Source: PVC group bacterium (lineage in GTDB: Bacteria; Verrucomicrobiota; Verrucomicrobiia; Chthoniobacterales; SZAS-18). From it: 36,618 nt of DNA. Made by a program: the position numbers and the translations under genes. The stretch covers positions 1-36,618 of the forward strand of contig CAHJWO010000006.1 of assembly GCA_903642295.1 (NCBI GenBank), read 5' to 3'. The notes beneath the pieces were generated by a model. That model was not told the origin of the DNA, did not search any database, and saw nothing but the letters and a program-made list of their open reading frames with translations. Of the stretch, positions 8,386 through 17,902 are shown in pieces; positions within the stretch are counted from its first letter, which is position 1; every line of letters starts with the position of its first letter.

Positions 8386-8874
8386 TTATGGCACCGTGCC
8401 AGATCTTGCTTCCACACCGTTTTCGTCCGGTGGCTTTTGCAGGGTGAAACGCACGGCCACCACCTTGCCGCCGCGGCGTTGCACCTGGTGGTGAACTCGG
8501 AAGTCGGCGTGTGCGTGCAGTTCCGCCAGCGGCTGCCCGACAGCCTCGCGCTCGAAGTCTGTCCAACGCGTAAACTCATCGGCGCGGTCTAGTTCGTGCC
8601 GCAACGTCGCCTCGCTCAACACTTGCATGCCCTCGTGGTAACCAGCCATCGCGCAGGCTCGCCAGTACCATCCCACAGCGCGTTTGCTCGGCAGCCGGGC
8701 GAGACCCGCAACGCTGGCCTGCCGTTCCTGTTCCGCCGCCTCGGTGTCGAATCGGATGTGATGCACATACACCCCTTCTTGGCGCAACCGCCGCACCTCG
8801 GGCGTGAGGGGCGGCAGCTTGGGCAACGAAAGGAGCACGGTAGTCGGGGCTGGCTGCTCAGTGTTTTCGTCCAT
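8386..8874 (-). CDS. Hypothetical protein
   Basis: A 162-residue protein I do not recognise. I start it at ATG 8874 because an agagga sequence lies five bases upstream; the frame stays open to 8976 but the extension is Arg-rich and lacks a signal. The sequence is hydrophilic, with 'LPPLTPEVRRLRQEGVYVHH' near the start, a central helical stretch (GWYWRACAMAGYHEGMQVLS) and a C-terminal strand-rich end. No transmembrane segment. It converges on the JAB-E1 gene with a 32-base gap, so it is not part of that operon. It could be a small island protein; no function is proposed. Confidence 0.6.
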   Translation of the reverse strand: MDENTEQPAPTTVLLSLPKLPPLTPEVRRLRQEGVYVHHIRFDTEAAEQERQASVAGLARLPSKRAVGWYWRACAMAGYHEGMQVLSEATLRHELDRADEFTRWTDFEREAVGQPLAELHAHADFRVHHQVQRRGGKVVAVRFTLQKPPDENGVEARSGTVP

Positions 8875-9104
8875 GCTGATCCTCTGCGTTTTGCTCGTTT
8901 CCACAGGAGGTGAATCTACACCATGAGTCCGTTCTTCTCGTGCACGACGAGCTCTGACAGGCAGTCGTGCCCCCAAACCCGGTCTTTACATGATTGTGTC
9001 TTCGCCGGGCAAGCGACGTGCTGATGCTTATTTGGTCCCGTCGCGTGTGTCTCTCCACGTGCACGCGCGGCCACCCCACCTAATTTCTACGTCCTTCGCT
9101 TGCC

Positions 9105-9941
9105 ATGGCTCGCCGCTCCAAACCGCCGAATTTCGCCCACGATCTCCACCACGTTTTTCTGCACGTTCCTGCTTGGTTGTGCCTGCCAGCAGCCGTCATC
9201 GCGTATCTGGGAGTGCAACTCGGGCTCGGCGTGGCTGCGTCCAGCAACCCGCTGTACCGTGGCCTCGCACAATCCGGCTCCCTGTTCGGCTGCATGGCGG
9301 CGGGCATGGTGCTCGTGGCCGGGCTGACCGCAGCCCTCAAGAAAGCCGAGCGGCGGGTGCTCTTCGACAAGCAGCGCAGCATGGAGTCGATCCGCGCGTT
9401 GAACTGGGTCGAGTTCGAGCAACTGACGGGCGAGGCGTACCGCCGCCAAGGCTACCAGGTCACCGAGAATGGTGGCGGCGGGGCCGACGGCGGCATCGAC
9501 CTGATCCTGCGCAGAGAGGGCGAGAGGTTGCTGGTCCAGTGCAAGCAGTGGCGGGTGTTCAAGGTCGGGGTCAAGCCGGTGCGTGAACTTTATGGCGTGC
9601 TGATGGCGCACGGGGCGGACGGAGCGATCTTCGTCACCAGTGGGACCTACACCCAAGAGGCCAAGGACTTCGCGGCAGGCAAGCCCCTCAAACTCGTGGA
9701 CGGCGAGGCACTCGCCCGGCTGATCCTGCCGGTCCAGGAGGCAAAATCCACGCCGCCACTTCGCGGTGATGTGCGGGTCGTCGAGCCTTCTCCAGCCGCC
9801 ACTCAAGATGCGCCGGAGTGCCCGGGGTGCGAGCGGGCAATGGTGCTGCGAACCGCCGGGCGCGGAACCAACGCAGGCTCGCAGTTCTGGGGTTGCCCAG
9901 CGTATCCCCGCTGCCGGGGAACACGTCAGGTTGCACGGTGA
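9105..9941 (+). CDS. Membrane-anchored Mrr-type restriction endonuclease with topoisomerase zinc ribbon
   Basis: A 278-residue protein with three parts. Residues about 18-80 contain two hydrophobic segments (PAWLCLPAAVIAYLGVQLGL and FGCMAAGMVLVAGLTAAL), suggesting a membrane hairpin. Residues about 95-210 are an Mrr_cat/restriction endonuclease-like domain: 'WVEFEQLTGEAYRRQGYQV', then 'GGADGGIDLIL...LLVQCKQW', the D..QxK nuclease core, and 'GADGAIFVTSGTYT'. The C-terminus is a topoisomerase-type C4 zinc ribbon (CPGC ... FWGCPAYPRC). Proteins of this architecture are common in bacterial islands and are presumed to cleave foreign or modified DNA, though the membrane anchor makes a DNA-uptake or quality-control role possible. 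The catalytic core looks intact. It stands alone, without a methylase. Confidence 0.85.
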   Translation: MARRSKPPNFAHDLHHVFLHVPAWLCLPAAVIAYLGVQLGLGVAASSNPLYRGLAQSGSLFGCMAAGMVLVAGLTAALKKAERRVLFDKQRSMESIRALNWVEFEQLTGEAYRRQGYQVTENGGGGADGGIDLILRREGERLLVQCKQWRVFKVGVKPVRELYGVLMAHGADGAIFVTSGTYTQEAKDFAAGKPLKLVDGEALARLILPVQEAKSTPPLRGDVRVVEPSPAATQDAPECPGCERAMVLRTAGRGTNAGSQFWGCPAYPRCRGTRQVAR

Positions 9942-9986
9942 GCCCTAGCGGCGGGCAGAAGGAATTGCTCCATTCGGCAGCACGGC

Positions 9987-10418
9987 ATGGAGACCGAGAA
10001 CCTCGAAACCCAGGGGAAATACTCAAGTCACGGAGGGAGTTGGTTCTTCCAGCATCTCTTACTGCGACGAAGTGACTCTCACGCTAATGCCACGACGTGG
10101 TGGTGGCACGCTTTTGCGTCTTTCCACCCAGCGCAGCCAGCGTCAAAAATTGGTGTACGCGTGGGCGACATCCTTTGTATTGGGGACGAGATTCGTCGAG
10201 GACGTACCCACCTAATGGAAATCACACTCGAAGTTCGCCCCGACACTCTGCATCGCTTCATGGCCGCTCACGCGGAACTGACGACATGGCTTGGTTACAT
10301 TCCTCCACTCGAATGGTTCATGGCCTTCGCGCTGGATTCCAGCAACCCCACCGAGCTGGAGAAAACCCTTCGCCAGATGGGCCAAGATTATCTCAGAAAT
10401 CGGCGCTCGTTGGAGTGA
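9987..10418 (+). CDS. Hypothetical protein
   Basis: A 143-residue ORF, 45 bases after the Mrr-type nuclease gene in the same orientation, so possibly cotranscribed. It has a Trp-rich stretch (ATTWWWHAFASFHP), a strand-rich centre (IGVRVGDILCIGDEIRRG) and a helical C-terminus ending in 'LEKTLRQMGQDYLRNRR'. There is no signal peptide or clear membrane segment. I do not recognise it and there is no good ribosome binding site, so the start is uncertain. Amino-acid composition looks like a real soluble protein rather than a shadow frame. Confidence 0.5.
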   Translation: METENLETQGKYSSHGGSWFFQHLLLRRSDSHANATTWWWHAFASFHPAQPASKIGVRVGDILCIGDEIRRGRTHLMEITLEVRPDTLHRFMAAHAELTTWLGYIPPLEWFMAFALDSSNPTELEKTLRQMGQDYLRNRRSLE

Positions 10419-11141
10419 ACGCCTGGTGGGACTAATTCGAATGTGTTCAAGTTGCCACGCCGCGTCCTTACTCGACCGTAACCATGCGTGCCTGGAACAG
10501 TCCGGATGCGGCCACACTGCTGAATCGTCATTGCCATTGTAACACTAACCTGGACGCGAGGCACGTTGAGCGTCGTAGCGCGAAGGGCGCTGGCAGCTGG
10601 GAACCGGGAACCCTCGGCTACGTGATGGCAACGGCGAAGGGTCCCGACCGTGGGTGCAAAAGGTTCCTTTCGCCACCGGCACGCCGTGCGGCGCTCAGAT
10701 TGCTTCCCAACAGAGCCCCATCCTCCAACGGCGCAGGTCCTCTAAAGAGCCGCCGCGCCACAGCAACCGGAGCGCCGAGCCTCAATGAAGTCGGCTGGCC
10801 GCCGGGGGACACGTCCCTGATATTCGGGAACGGTCGCAAGTTGGGTCGGGCTCACCGCCGCTGATCCAGGAGATGCACACTGCCGCCCTGGCTCTCGCTT
10901 AGCGCGAGCGGTCCGACCTCATTTTTCGCTGGCGCGAGGGTCAGACCTGCCGCCAGGGGCCTTCGGCACCCGGCCATGCACATCTCCTTCGCTCTCCTGT
11001 TTTCCCGGCGAATGAACGCCATAGAAAGAAGCAGGATCAGGAGCCGTAGTACCAGCATCTCCCAACGGTGAACCGCTTCTCGGCGAAGCGAGCTGTTCCA
11101 TTCAAATTTCTTGATGAAGATTTTGCTGGAGCTTTAACCCG
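10419..11141. other. 723-base region without a supported gene
   Basis: Open frames occur on both strands but none has a protein-like composition; they are Arg-, Pro- and Gly-rich as expected from random frames in GC-rich DNA. I see no tRNA, no transposase remnant and no terminator with a T tract. A weak imperfect stem (gctctcgc tta gcgcgagc, about 10890-10910) is present. It may be decayed coding DNA or the long leader of the sbcD gene. Confidence 0.35.
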
Positions 11142-12554
11142 GTGTCGTATCAAGGTTCGTCTTCCATGACTGACGGGCCTCTTCCACCATCGTCCAACAC
11201 CGAGGCGTATGCATTTGTCTCCACCGAAACACCGGCAGCCGCTGAACCTTTGGCCTCCAACCACGGGGTGGTGGCTGCCAAGGCACCGAACACTTACCGC
11301 GTTCTACACACGGCAGACTGGCACTTGGGCAAGTATTTGGTGACACACTCACGCGTCGAGGAGCACGACTGCTTTTTCAACTTTCTGTTGCAGGCCATTG
11401 GGCAACACGAAGTGGATGCGTTGATCATCGCCGGTGACGTGTTCGACACCCCGAACCCGCCGCAGACCGCCGTCCGGCAATACTACAATTTTCTCGCTCG
11501 CTTGCGATCCGCAGGAGCCTGCTCGGTGGTGATCGTAGCGGGCAATCATGATTCTCCAAGCCATCTGGAGGCACCGAGAGAGGTGCTGCAATCCTTGTCG
11601 TGTCACGTCGTCGGTACTTTGGCCGCGCGGTGTGAAGATTGGCTGGTTGCACTGCCCAACGGGGACGATGCCAAGCTGGTCGTGGTGGCAATGCCCTTCT
11701 TACGCGACGCCGATCTGCGCGTGGGGATGTCGGGGCAAAACGCCGAAGAAATACGCGCAGCCTTGGCAGCGGGCATCAACCGCTGCTACACCGAGGCGGC
11801 CCGAGCAGCCCGAGCGTGGCAAGAACGAGGAGTTCCCGTGCTGGCAACCGGACACCTGACGGTGGTCGGTTCAAAGAGCAGTGACAGTGAACGCGACATC
11901 CACGTCGGTGGATTAGGTGCGGTGACGGCGGATTGTTTTTCCGAAATATTTGCCTACGTAGCACTTGGGCACCTGCATCGTCCTCAATCCGCGGGGGGGC
12001 GTCAACACGTTCGCTACTCTGGATCTCCTCTGGCCCTGAGTTTCAGCGAAGCAGACGACTCGAAGGAGGTGCGCATACTCGACTTTGCCGACGGCGGTTT
12101 GGTCGGGCAGTGGGCGCTGCCTGTACCCTGTACGCGACGCTTGGTGCGGGTAAAAGGCCGGTATGAGAACCTGGCCGAAAACTTGGTGGCACTCGCAACT
12201 CAACTTGCCGACAATAACATCTTGCCGTGTTGGGTGGAGGTCACCTTAGAAAATACCCCGGTTACCAATAATCTTTTCGAGGAAGTACGGCGGCTGACGG
12301 AGCCGCATGGATTGGAATTGATTCGCATCACCCTTGGGACCGGGAACAAGCCAGCCGGTCTGACCATAGCAGAGGGAGTCGAGGCAGGGGCGGACGACGC
12401 GTGGTTGGCGATCCTTGAAGACCCGAAGGTGGTGTTTGACCGCCGCCTAGAGGCGGAAAAGGAAAGTCTTGCCACCGAAGATCATGCTGCGCTGACAACC
12501 GCTTTCGCAGAACTGTGCGAACTCCACGCGGCGCAGCACCGGGAGGCCGCATAG
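11142..12554 (+). CDS. sbcD: Exonuclease subunit SbcD
   Basis: A 470-residue Mre11-type nuclease subunit. The metallophosphoesterase motifs are all present: 'HTADWHLGK' (Asp59, His61), 'IIAGDVFD' (Asp99), 'VAGNHDSPSH' (Asn135, His136, Asp137), 'LATGHLTV' and 'YVALGHLHRPQ'. With SbcC it forms the complex that cleaves DNA hairpins and protein-blocked ends. About 50 low-complexity residues precede the catalytic domain, longer than usual. The GTG at 11142 has a ggag about ten bases upstream; ATG 11166 is an alternative, and a true start nearer 'YRVLHTADW' cannot be excluded. It is followed after 36 bases by sbcC, forming an operon. Confidence 0.93.
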   Translation: MSYQGSSSMTDGPLPPSSNTEAYAFVSTETPAAAEPLASNHGVVAAKAPNTYRVLHTADWHLGKYLVTHSRVEEHDCFFNFLLQAIGQHEVDALIIAGDVFDTPNPPQTAVRQYYNFLARLRSAGACSVVIVAGNHDSPSHLEAPREVLQSLSCHVVGTLAARCEDWLVALPNGDDAKLVVVAMPFLRDADLRVGMSGQNAEEIRAALAAGINRCYTEAARAARAWQERGVPVLATGHLTVVGSKSSDSERDIHVGGLGAVTADCFSEIFAYVALGHLHRPQSAGGRQHVRYSGSPLALSFSEADDSKEVRILDFADGGLVGQWALPVPCTRRLVRVKGRYENLAENLVALATQLADNNILPCWVEVTLENTPVTNNLFEEVRRLTEPHGLELIRITLGTGNKPAGLTIAEGVEAGADDAWLAILEDPKVVFDRRLEAEKESLATEDHAALTTAFAELCELHAAQHREAA

Positions 12555-12590
12555 CTGGCCATTTTTTGCTACGACCAATTTTCTGCTGGC

Positions 12591-15500
12591 ATGAAGATTC
12601 TCCGCGTTCGCTTCAACAACCTGAACTCCCTGTGTGGCGAGCAGCCGCACGAGGTAGATTTCGAAAACGGTCCGCTCCAAGGCGTGTCCCTGTTTGCGAT
12701 CACGGGTCCGACCGGGGCTGGTAAATCGACCTTTCTTGATGCCATCACGCTGGCCCTCTATGGCCGTGCGGCGCGCTACGCCGACGTGTCCAGCCCTGAA
12801 GACATGATGAGTCGGCATTGTGGTGAGTGTCAGGCTGAGGTGGAGTTCAGCGTCCCTGCCGGGCGCTATCGGGCGGTGTGGCAACTGCACCGCAAACGCA
12901 GGAAGCCGGATGGACCCTTTCAGCCAGCCAGGCGTTACATCTATGATGCCGTTACCGGCGCAACCCTGGCTCAAAATGTCCGCGAAGCCGATGATAAGAT
13001 TCAGCAAATCATCGGTTTGGATTACAGCCGGTTTCTGCGCTCCGCCATGCTGGCTCAAGGTGAGTTTGCCAAGTTCTTGAAAGCGGGCGCGTCAGAACGC
13101 TCTGAATTGTTGGAATGCTTGACTGGTACCACCGTTTATTCGGAACTCGGGCAGCTTGCTCACAGTGAAGCAACGCGTCGGCAAGCGGGTCTCAGTGCGC
13201 GGGAAAACAACCTCGCCAATGTCGTCCTGTACACCGCACCGGAGCGACAGGAACGTGCAGAAATCCTCGTTCGGCTGGAAGCCGAGTCCGAAGCGATTCA
13301 GCAGGAGAAAGGCCAGGTGGACCAAGCACTCTCCCTCGCCCGTGAACTCGCCAAGGCACTAGGCAACGAGCGGCAAATTGTTCAAAGGCAAAACGAGCTT
13401 GATCGTCGCCAGCAGGCAGCCGAGCCGGAACTGGCCCGGTTGCACATACACCTTCGCACCTTGCCCTTTGTGGAAGCTTTGGGGCGCCTGGATGCGGCCA
13501 TTGAACAACATCGTGTTCAGAAGGGCAGGTTTTCAGCGGCTGAATCTGCCCACACCAAAGCAGACCGGGAATATCGTGCCACCCTGGCCGCCGCAGCCAG
13601 CTTCGTCGAAAAATTGGCGACTGATAGCAGGAACCAACTCGCAGGGCTTCAAGAGACGGTTGAAACCCAGATGCAGAAGCGGTGCGAAGTTTTCCAATGG
13701 TTGGACCAGCATGTCCGGGACGGGGCGGAACTCGAAAGTGCCCTGCCGATCTTGCAGACCGGTTTGTATGACCTGTCCCACCGCAGAAGCGTTCTGCAAG
13801 AAGCTCAACGCGGCGTCGCCGAGGTAATCGCAACGGTGGCAATTCAGGAAAAGTCGCTCCCTGAGTTCGAACGAAGCCTGGTGACGACACAGCAAACTTT
13901 GGCCGCGCGCACCACGGACAAAGCGCAGGGGGAAGAAAAATTGCAATCACTCCTCGCTGGGGGCACGACCGCCGAGATGCGGACCGGGATAGACGATCTG
14001 CAAAAGCGTCTTGATTCAATCAAGGAATCGACCGCTCAGGTCGAGCGCCGTGACGAGTTGCAAGGGAAACTCGATTCAGATCGCAGGCAGTTGCTCACTC
14101 TGATCGACAGCCTCAAAGCGGCAGATGGTCAGGTCGCGGAGTTGATCGACAAACGGCGGACAGCCGAGGAACAACAAAGTCAAAAGCGTGACCATTTAGA
14201 GCAGGTGCGATTCCGCCAGAGCTTTGAGCAGCACCGTGCAACGCTTCGAATCGGTGAGGCTTGTCCTCTGTGTGGAGCGTTGGACCATCCCTACGCGGAG
14301 AGCTACCAGCCAAGGTTCGATCCTAACCAACTTGAAGTTGAGTTGCAGGCGCTGACTTCAGCCCTCGGGGACCTGGACGCAGGGCTTATCCAAGCTCGGG
14401 CGGTACAAACTAGCTGCCAAACGCAAATGGCGTCGTTGGAAAAGGGGACTCGAGAAGGGGAATGCGCGGTGGCAGCAGCGAACCAGAGAATAGACGCCGT
14501 CGCGGCGAATCTGGGGCTTGCGGATAGCAAACTGACTGCCTTGCAGCAGGCAGCGGTCGATATGCTGTCGCGTCAAAACGTTTTGAAGGACACACTGGCC
14601 CAGGTCGAAGAGGTCGAGAAGACAGTCAGCAAATTTACGGTCGAACATTTGCGTGCACAGCAAGCCATGGATTTTGCCGTGGGAGAGCATACGCAGCAGG
14701 TCGGGCGATTGCGCGAACTTCAGCTTCAACAACGCAACCTTTCCGAATCGGTTCACCGCGCGACGAGCGAGTTGGAAAAGTGCGTCGAGGGCCTGACAGT
14801 TCAGATGGAGCGGTTTGGGTGTGGCGTTCCAGTGTCAGGAGACGAAACGTCGAGCCAACAGCTTCTCGGGGACCGACAGAGCCGTTACCGCAAGCAGGAT
14901 AATGCACGGCGGGATTTGGACGGTACGATCGTGGCCGCACAATCCGCGGTGCAGTTTGCCAGCCAAGCCTCGGCTGAGCTAACCAGCCAAGCGGCAGAAT
15001 TGCTTCGGCGAATGCAGACACAGCCAGTTACCAGTGAGGAGGCCGCATCTTCGATGCGGGTCCACCCTGTTTGGAGTAAACTTGGAGACGTTTTGCAAAG
15101 CCTCAGTTCATCCGAGTTGGCCCTGCAAACGGCGCACGGGAACTGGGGGCATTGTCAACGAGCGGTCGAAGCGGCTGGCAATTTGGTCAATCAACAAACT
15201 GCCGACCTCACGCAACGCCTCGCTTCATCGGGTTTTGACTCCCTGGCAGAGTTGCGGGCTGCGCGGCTGGAGGATGGGCAGGCTGCAAAGCTGGAGATGC
15301 TGGAAAAAGAACTGGCTGCACAGGCCAGTGAACTGAAAGGTCATGCGGCAGCGGGGCAGACAGAAATACAGGATCTCCGCGCCAAAGAAGCACCTGAAGA
15401 GGCGGCGATCCCGGTTTTGGAGGGGAAATTCGCCACCCTGGAACAAACCTACAAGCAACGGCTCTCTGAAATCAGTCAAACTCGGGTAGAACTTGCCCAG

Positions 15501-16070
15501 GATGATACAAAACGCCGCGAGCACGAACGGGGTATCGCGGAGTTGGCCGAGGAACGCGTCCGGCTTACGGTGTGGACCCGTTTGCAAAGTTTGATTGGTT
15601 CGCACGATGGAGCAAAGTTCCGTAAATTCGCACAGGGAATCTCTCTGGATCTGCTCGTACGTCGAGCCAACAGTCATTTGCGACGCCTGAATGACCGGTA
15701 CGAACTGCGTCGAAGAGAAGGTGAACAGTTGGATTTGGACATCGTTGACCATTACCAAGCTGGCGTCACGCGGCCTTTGGCCAGCCTGTCGGGCGGCGAG
15801 AGCTTTCTGTCCAGCCTCGCGCTGGCTCTGGGGTTGGCTGACCTAGCCAGCCGGAAAGTGCAGATCAACTCTCTATTCATCGACGAAGGCTTTGGAACGC
15901 TGGACGCTGAAAGCCTGGACGTGGCCATCTCGGCGCTCGATGGGCTGCGACGCCACAACAAAACCATCGGGGTTATCTCCCATGTAGAACTGCTCAAGGA
16001 GCGGATTTCAACGCAGATCATGGTTGAAAAAGGTGTCGGTGGAACGAGTCGGCTTCTCGTAAGGCTTTGA
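12591..16070 (+). CDS. sbcC: Exonuclease subunit SbcC (Rad50-like ATPase)
   Basis: An 1159-residue SMC-like ATPase. Walker A is 'GPTGAGKST' at residues 39-47. Long coiled coils flank a zinc hook 'CPLCGALDHPY' (Cys558, Cys561). The ABC signature 'LSGGESFLSSLALALGLADL' begins at about 1065 and Walker B 'LFIDEGFGTLD' at about 1095. It dimerises with SbcD and couples ATP hydrolysis to nuclease action on hairpins, palindromes and blocked ends. Length, motif order and adjacency to sbcD are typical, so the gene is probably functional. SbcCD also degrades some phage and palindromic DNA, which fits the island setting, but this may simply be the housekeeping copy. Confidence 0.95.
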   Translation: MKILRVRFNNLNSLCGEQPHEVDFENGPLQGVSLFAITGPTGAGKSTFLDAITLALYGRAARYADVSSPEDMMSRHCGECQAEVEFSVPAGRYRAVWQLHRKRRKPDGPFQPARRYIYDAVTGATLAQNVREADDKIQQIIGLDYSRFLRSAMLAQGEFAKFLKAGASERSELLECLTGTTVYSELGQLAHSEATRRQAGLSARENNLANVVLYTAPERQERAEILVRLEAESEAIQQEKGQVDQALSLARELAKALGNERQIVQRQNELDRRQQAAEPELARLHIHLRTLPFVEALGRLDAAIEQHRVQKGRFSAAESAHTKADREYRATLAAAASFVEKLATDSRNQLAGLQETVETQMQKRCEVFQWLDQHVRDGAELESALPILQTGLYDLSHRRSVLQEAQRGVAEVIATVAIQEKSLPEFERSLVTTQQTLAARTTDKAQGEEKLQSLLAGGTTAEMRTGIDDLQKRLDSIKESTAQVERRDELQGKLDSDRRQLLTLIDSLKAADGQVAELIDKRRTAEEQQSQKRDHLEQVRFRQSFEQHRATLRIGEACPLCGALDHPYAESYQPRFDPNQLEVELQALTSALGDLDAGLIQARAVQTSCQTQMASLEKGTREGECAVAAANQRIDAVAANLGLADSKLTALQQAAVDMLSRQNVLKDTLAQVEEVEKTVSKFTVEHLRAQQAMDFAVGEHTQQVGRLRELQLQQRNLSESVHRATSELEKCVEGLTVQMERFGCGVPVSGDETSSQQLLGDRQSRYRKQDNARRDLDGTIVAAQSAVQFASQASAELTSQAAELLRRMQTQPVTSEEAASSMRVHPVWSKLGDVLQSLSSSELALQTAHGNWGHCQRAVEAAGNLVNQQTADLTQRLASSGFDSLAELRAARLEDGQAAKLEMLEKELAAQASELKGHAAAGQTEIQDLRAKEAPEEAAIPVLEGKFATLEQTYKQRLSEISQTRVELAQDDTKRREHERGIAELAEERVRLTVWTRLQSLIGSHDGAKFRKFAQGISLDLLVRRANSHLRRLNDRYELRRREGEQLDLDIVDHYQAGVTRPLASLSGGESFLSSLALALGLADLASRKVQINSLFIDEGFGTLDAESLDVAISALDGLRRHNKTIGVISHVELLKERISTQIMVEKGVGGTSRLLVRL

Positions 16071-16213
16071 CTAACAGGTGCTCCCCTGCGGCTAAAGCGA
16101 GATCAAAAACCCGATCCTTGTTCGACAGTTGGGGATTGCCGACTTTCCACGGGCTCACTCAATTTAAATAATTATGCCAAATTTAGCGGGCTGGTATTCC
16201 ACGTGGACGGGAG

Positions 16214-16756
16214 TTGCCAGGAGGCATCCGCTTAGGGCATCATCCCGGCTTTGCCGTGCACTCTCTGGACACTCACATCCGGGCCGCCGAGGGGTTCTTG
16301 GAACTGGGCTTGCCGCGGCAAGCCCTCGCGGAGCTGGAAGGCATGGAGCTTGCCGCTTGGCGAGCCGACGCCCGGACCCTGGAGCTGCGCGCCTGGAGCT
16401 TGCGGGCGTTGGCGGACTGGGAGCAGATGGAAACGGTCTGCCGCCAGCTTTGCGCGCGAGCCCAGGTCAACGGACGCTGGCGCAAGCTGCTCGCCCTGGC
16501 GGTCCAGCGTGGCCAGTGGGACCATGGGTTGCCTGGCTTGCGGGTCCAGGCGGCGATGTTCAAGCCCGAGGACCCGGGAGCCTACCTGGTCCTCGCCGTC
16601 CACGAACTGGGCCTGGGTCATCCGGGGCGGGCCGCTGCCCGTCTGGCGCAGGCGATCCGGCTCTGTCCGGCCTACGCAGACCTCGCTCGCAGCAGCGCGG
16701 AACTCGCGGTTTTGTTGTCCCCGTCCGTTCAAGGGGATCGTCCGGGCGCGCCGTGA
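16214..16756 (+). CDS. TPR-like protein
   Basis: A 180-residue protein made of alternating short amphipathic helices with Ala/Leu/Gly spacing of the tetratricopeptide type: 'AAEGFLELGLPRQALAELEGM', 'LELRAWSLRALADWEQMETVCRQL', 'WRKLLALAVQRGQWDHGLPGL', 'AYLVLAVHELGLGHPGRAAARLAQAIRL'. The start is uncertain: TTG 16214 and GTG 16256 are both possible and neither has a good ribosome binding site. It is probably a protein-protein interaction module. Such stand-alone TPR proteins of about this size recur in Verrucomicrobiota. An overlapping open frame (16174-16797) lacks a protein-like sequence. Confidence 0.6.
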   Translation: MPGGIRLGHHPGFAVHSLDTHIRAAEGFLELGLPRQALAELEGMELAAWRADARTLELRAWSLRALADWEQMETVCRQLCARAQVNGRWRKLLALAVQRGQWDHGLPGLRVQAAMFKPEDPGAYLVLAVHELGLGHPGRAAARLAQAIRLCPAYADLARSSAELAVLLSPSVQGDRPGAP

Positions 16757-16764
16757 TCTCTCAA

Positions 16765-16793
16765 CGGGTGGTTTTTAGCCGCCCAACCACCCG
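16765..16793. terminator. Hairpin between convergent genes
   Basis: Perfect 9-bp stem CGGGTGGTT / AACCACCCG with an 11-base loop, directly after the stop of the TPR-like gene (16756) and before the stop of the leftward PEP-CTERM gene (16854). Its position suggests a bidirectional terminator, although there is no flanking T tract; the ttttt within the left arm and loop could serve only the rightward reading weakly. Confidence 0.45.
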
Positions 16794-16853
16794 CTGACCC
16801 CCGAACTGCCGCCGCTTTCCTTTGGACCCGCACCAAGCTCGCTCTCTCTGAAC

Positions 16854-17819
16854 TCAGACGCCGGGAGAGATAGGGGAGGAGCTGGTGGCCATCCGTCGCC
16901 GGAGTGCCCCGACGAGCACGCCCGCCGCCACCAACCACCACGTCGCAGGCTCGGGCACCGCGCCGAAGGCAAGGTAGGCGGGGGTGGGAACGCCCACGGC
17001 AAACGTGCTCACCGCCAAGCCGTCCGGGCTGATCCGGCTGATCTGATCGAGCCCGGAGTCCCCCGCGTAGAGGTTGCCGCTGGCGTCAAAGGCCAAACCG
17101 ATCGGAGCCGCGTTGGCCGGCAGGGAGGCAAAGAGGCTCACGGCTCCGGCGGGGGTGATCCGGTCGATCAAGCTGGAGCCGAAGCTGGCCACGTAAAGGT
17201 TGCCGTTGCCGTCAAAAGCCAACCCCGTGGGGCGGGCGTTGGCGGGCAGGGTGGCGAAGAGGCTCACCGCACCCGCCGGACTGATCTGGCTGATCTGACT
17301 GGTGCCAAAGTCCGCCGCGTAGAGGTTGCCGCTGTCATCGAAGGCCAAGCCGTTCGGGGCGGAACGCAGGGGTAGCGTGGCGAAGGTGCTGACTGTGCCG
17401 CCAACACTGATTTGACTGATCTGGTTGCTGAAGTTGCCCGCCGCGTAGAGGCTGCCCGTGCTGCCGAAAGCCAGCCCGTTCGGACCGGAGTTGGCTGGCA
17501 GGGTAGCGAAGGGCGTGGCACTTACCACCCCGGTCGGGGTGATGCGGCTGATCTGGTTGTTGAAGAGGTCTGCCACATAGAGGTTGCCGCCGTCCAGGGC
17601 CAGTCCCTGGGAGTTGGCGTTGGCGGGCAGCGTGGCAAAGGCGCTGACCGTCCCTGTTGCCCCGACCTGATAAATGGAAGAACCACCGGAGGAAACGTAG
17701 AGGGTTTGCTGCGCGCACACAGGCGACAGCGCACCCAGGAAAAGGGTGGCGGCCAGCACCGTGGTGAGCGGGCGGATTCCGGAGCGGGCGTGGGAATGAA
17801 GAAGGGGTGGGTTGGTCAT
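16854..17819 (-). CDS. PEP-CTERM-anchored beta-propeller repeat protein
   Basis: A 321-residue exported protein starting at ATG 17819; the frame is open further upstream but would overlap the next gene. It has a signal peptide (TTVLAATLFLGALSPVCAQ), then about five and a half tandem ~42-residue NHL/SMP-30-like units of pattern 'ISxISPxGxVSxFATLPxNxxPxGLAFDxxGNLYxADxxxxQ'. The C-terminus is a PEP-CTERM signal: 'VPEPATWWLVAAGVLVGALRRR'-type, with the PEP motif, one membrane helix and an Arg cluster. It should be processed by exosortase and placed at the envelope or in exopolysaccharide. Five units fall a little short of a closed six-bladed propeller, unless the partial repeat completes it. Confidence 0.88.
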   Translation of the reverse strand: MTNPPLLHSHARSGIRPLTTVLAATLFLGALSPVCAQQTLYVSSGGSSIYQVGATGTVSAFATLPANANSQGLALDGGNLYVADLFNNQISRITPTGVVSATPFATLPANSGPNGLAFGSTGSLYAAGNFSNQISQISVGGTVSTFATLPLRSAPNGLAFDDSGNLYAADFGTSQISQISPAGAVSLFATLPANARPTGLAFDGNGNLYVASFGSSLIDRITPAGAVSLFASLPANAAPIGLAFDASGNLYAGDSGLDQISRISPDGLAVSTFAVGVPTPAYLAFGAVPEPATWWLVAAGVLVGALRRRMATSSSPISPGV

Positions 17820-17902
17820 GGATGATGGTGGAAAAAGTGCAAAGTCCGGGCACCAGCAAAGCATCCGGCACGTGGGCAGGGTCGTTGGGAGAAAACCGCG
17901 TT

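Noticed and set aside
10484-10864. A 126-codon ORF in the gap before sbcD
   Set aside because: Composition is Arg/Pro/Gly-rich with no domain or ribosome binding site; it looks like a chance open frame in GC-rich DNA.
16174-16797. Longer ORF overlapping the TPR-like gene
   Set aside because: Its translation is Gly/Arg/Ala-rich without helical repeat pattern; the frame from 16214 carries the TPR-like sequence.
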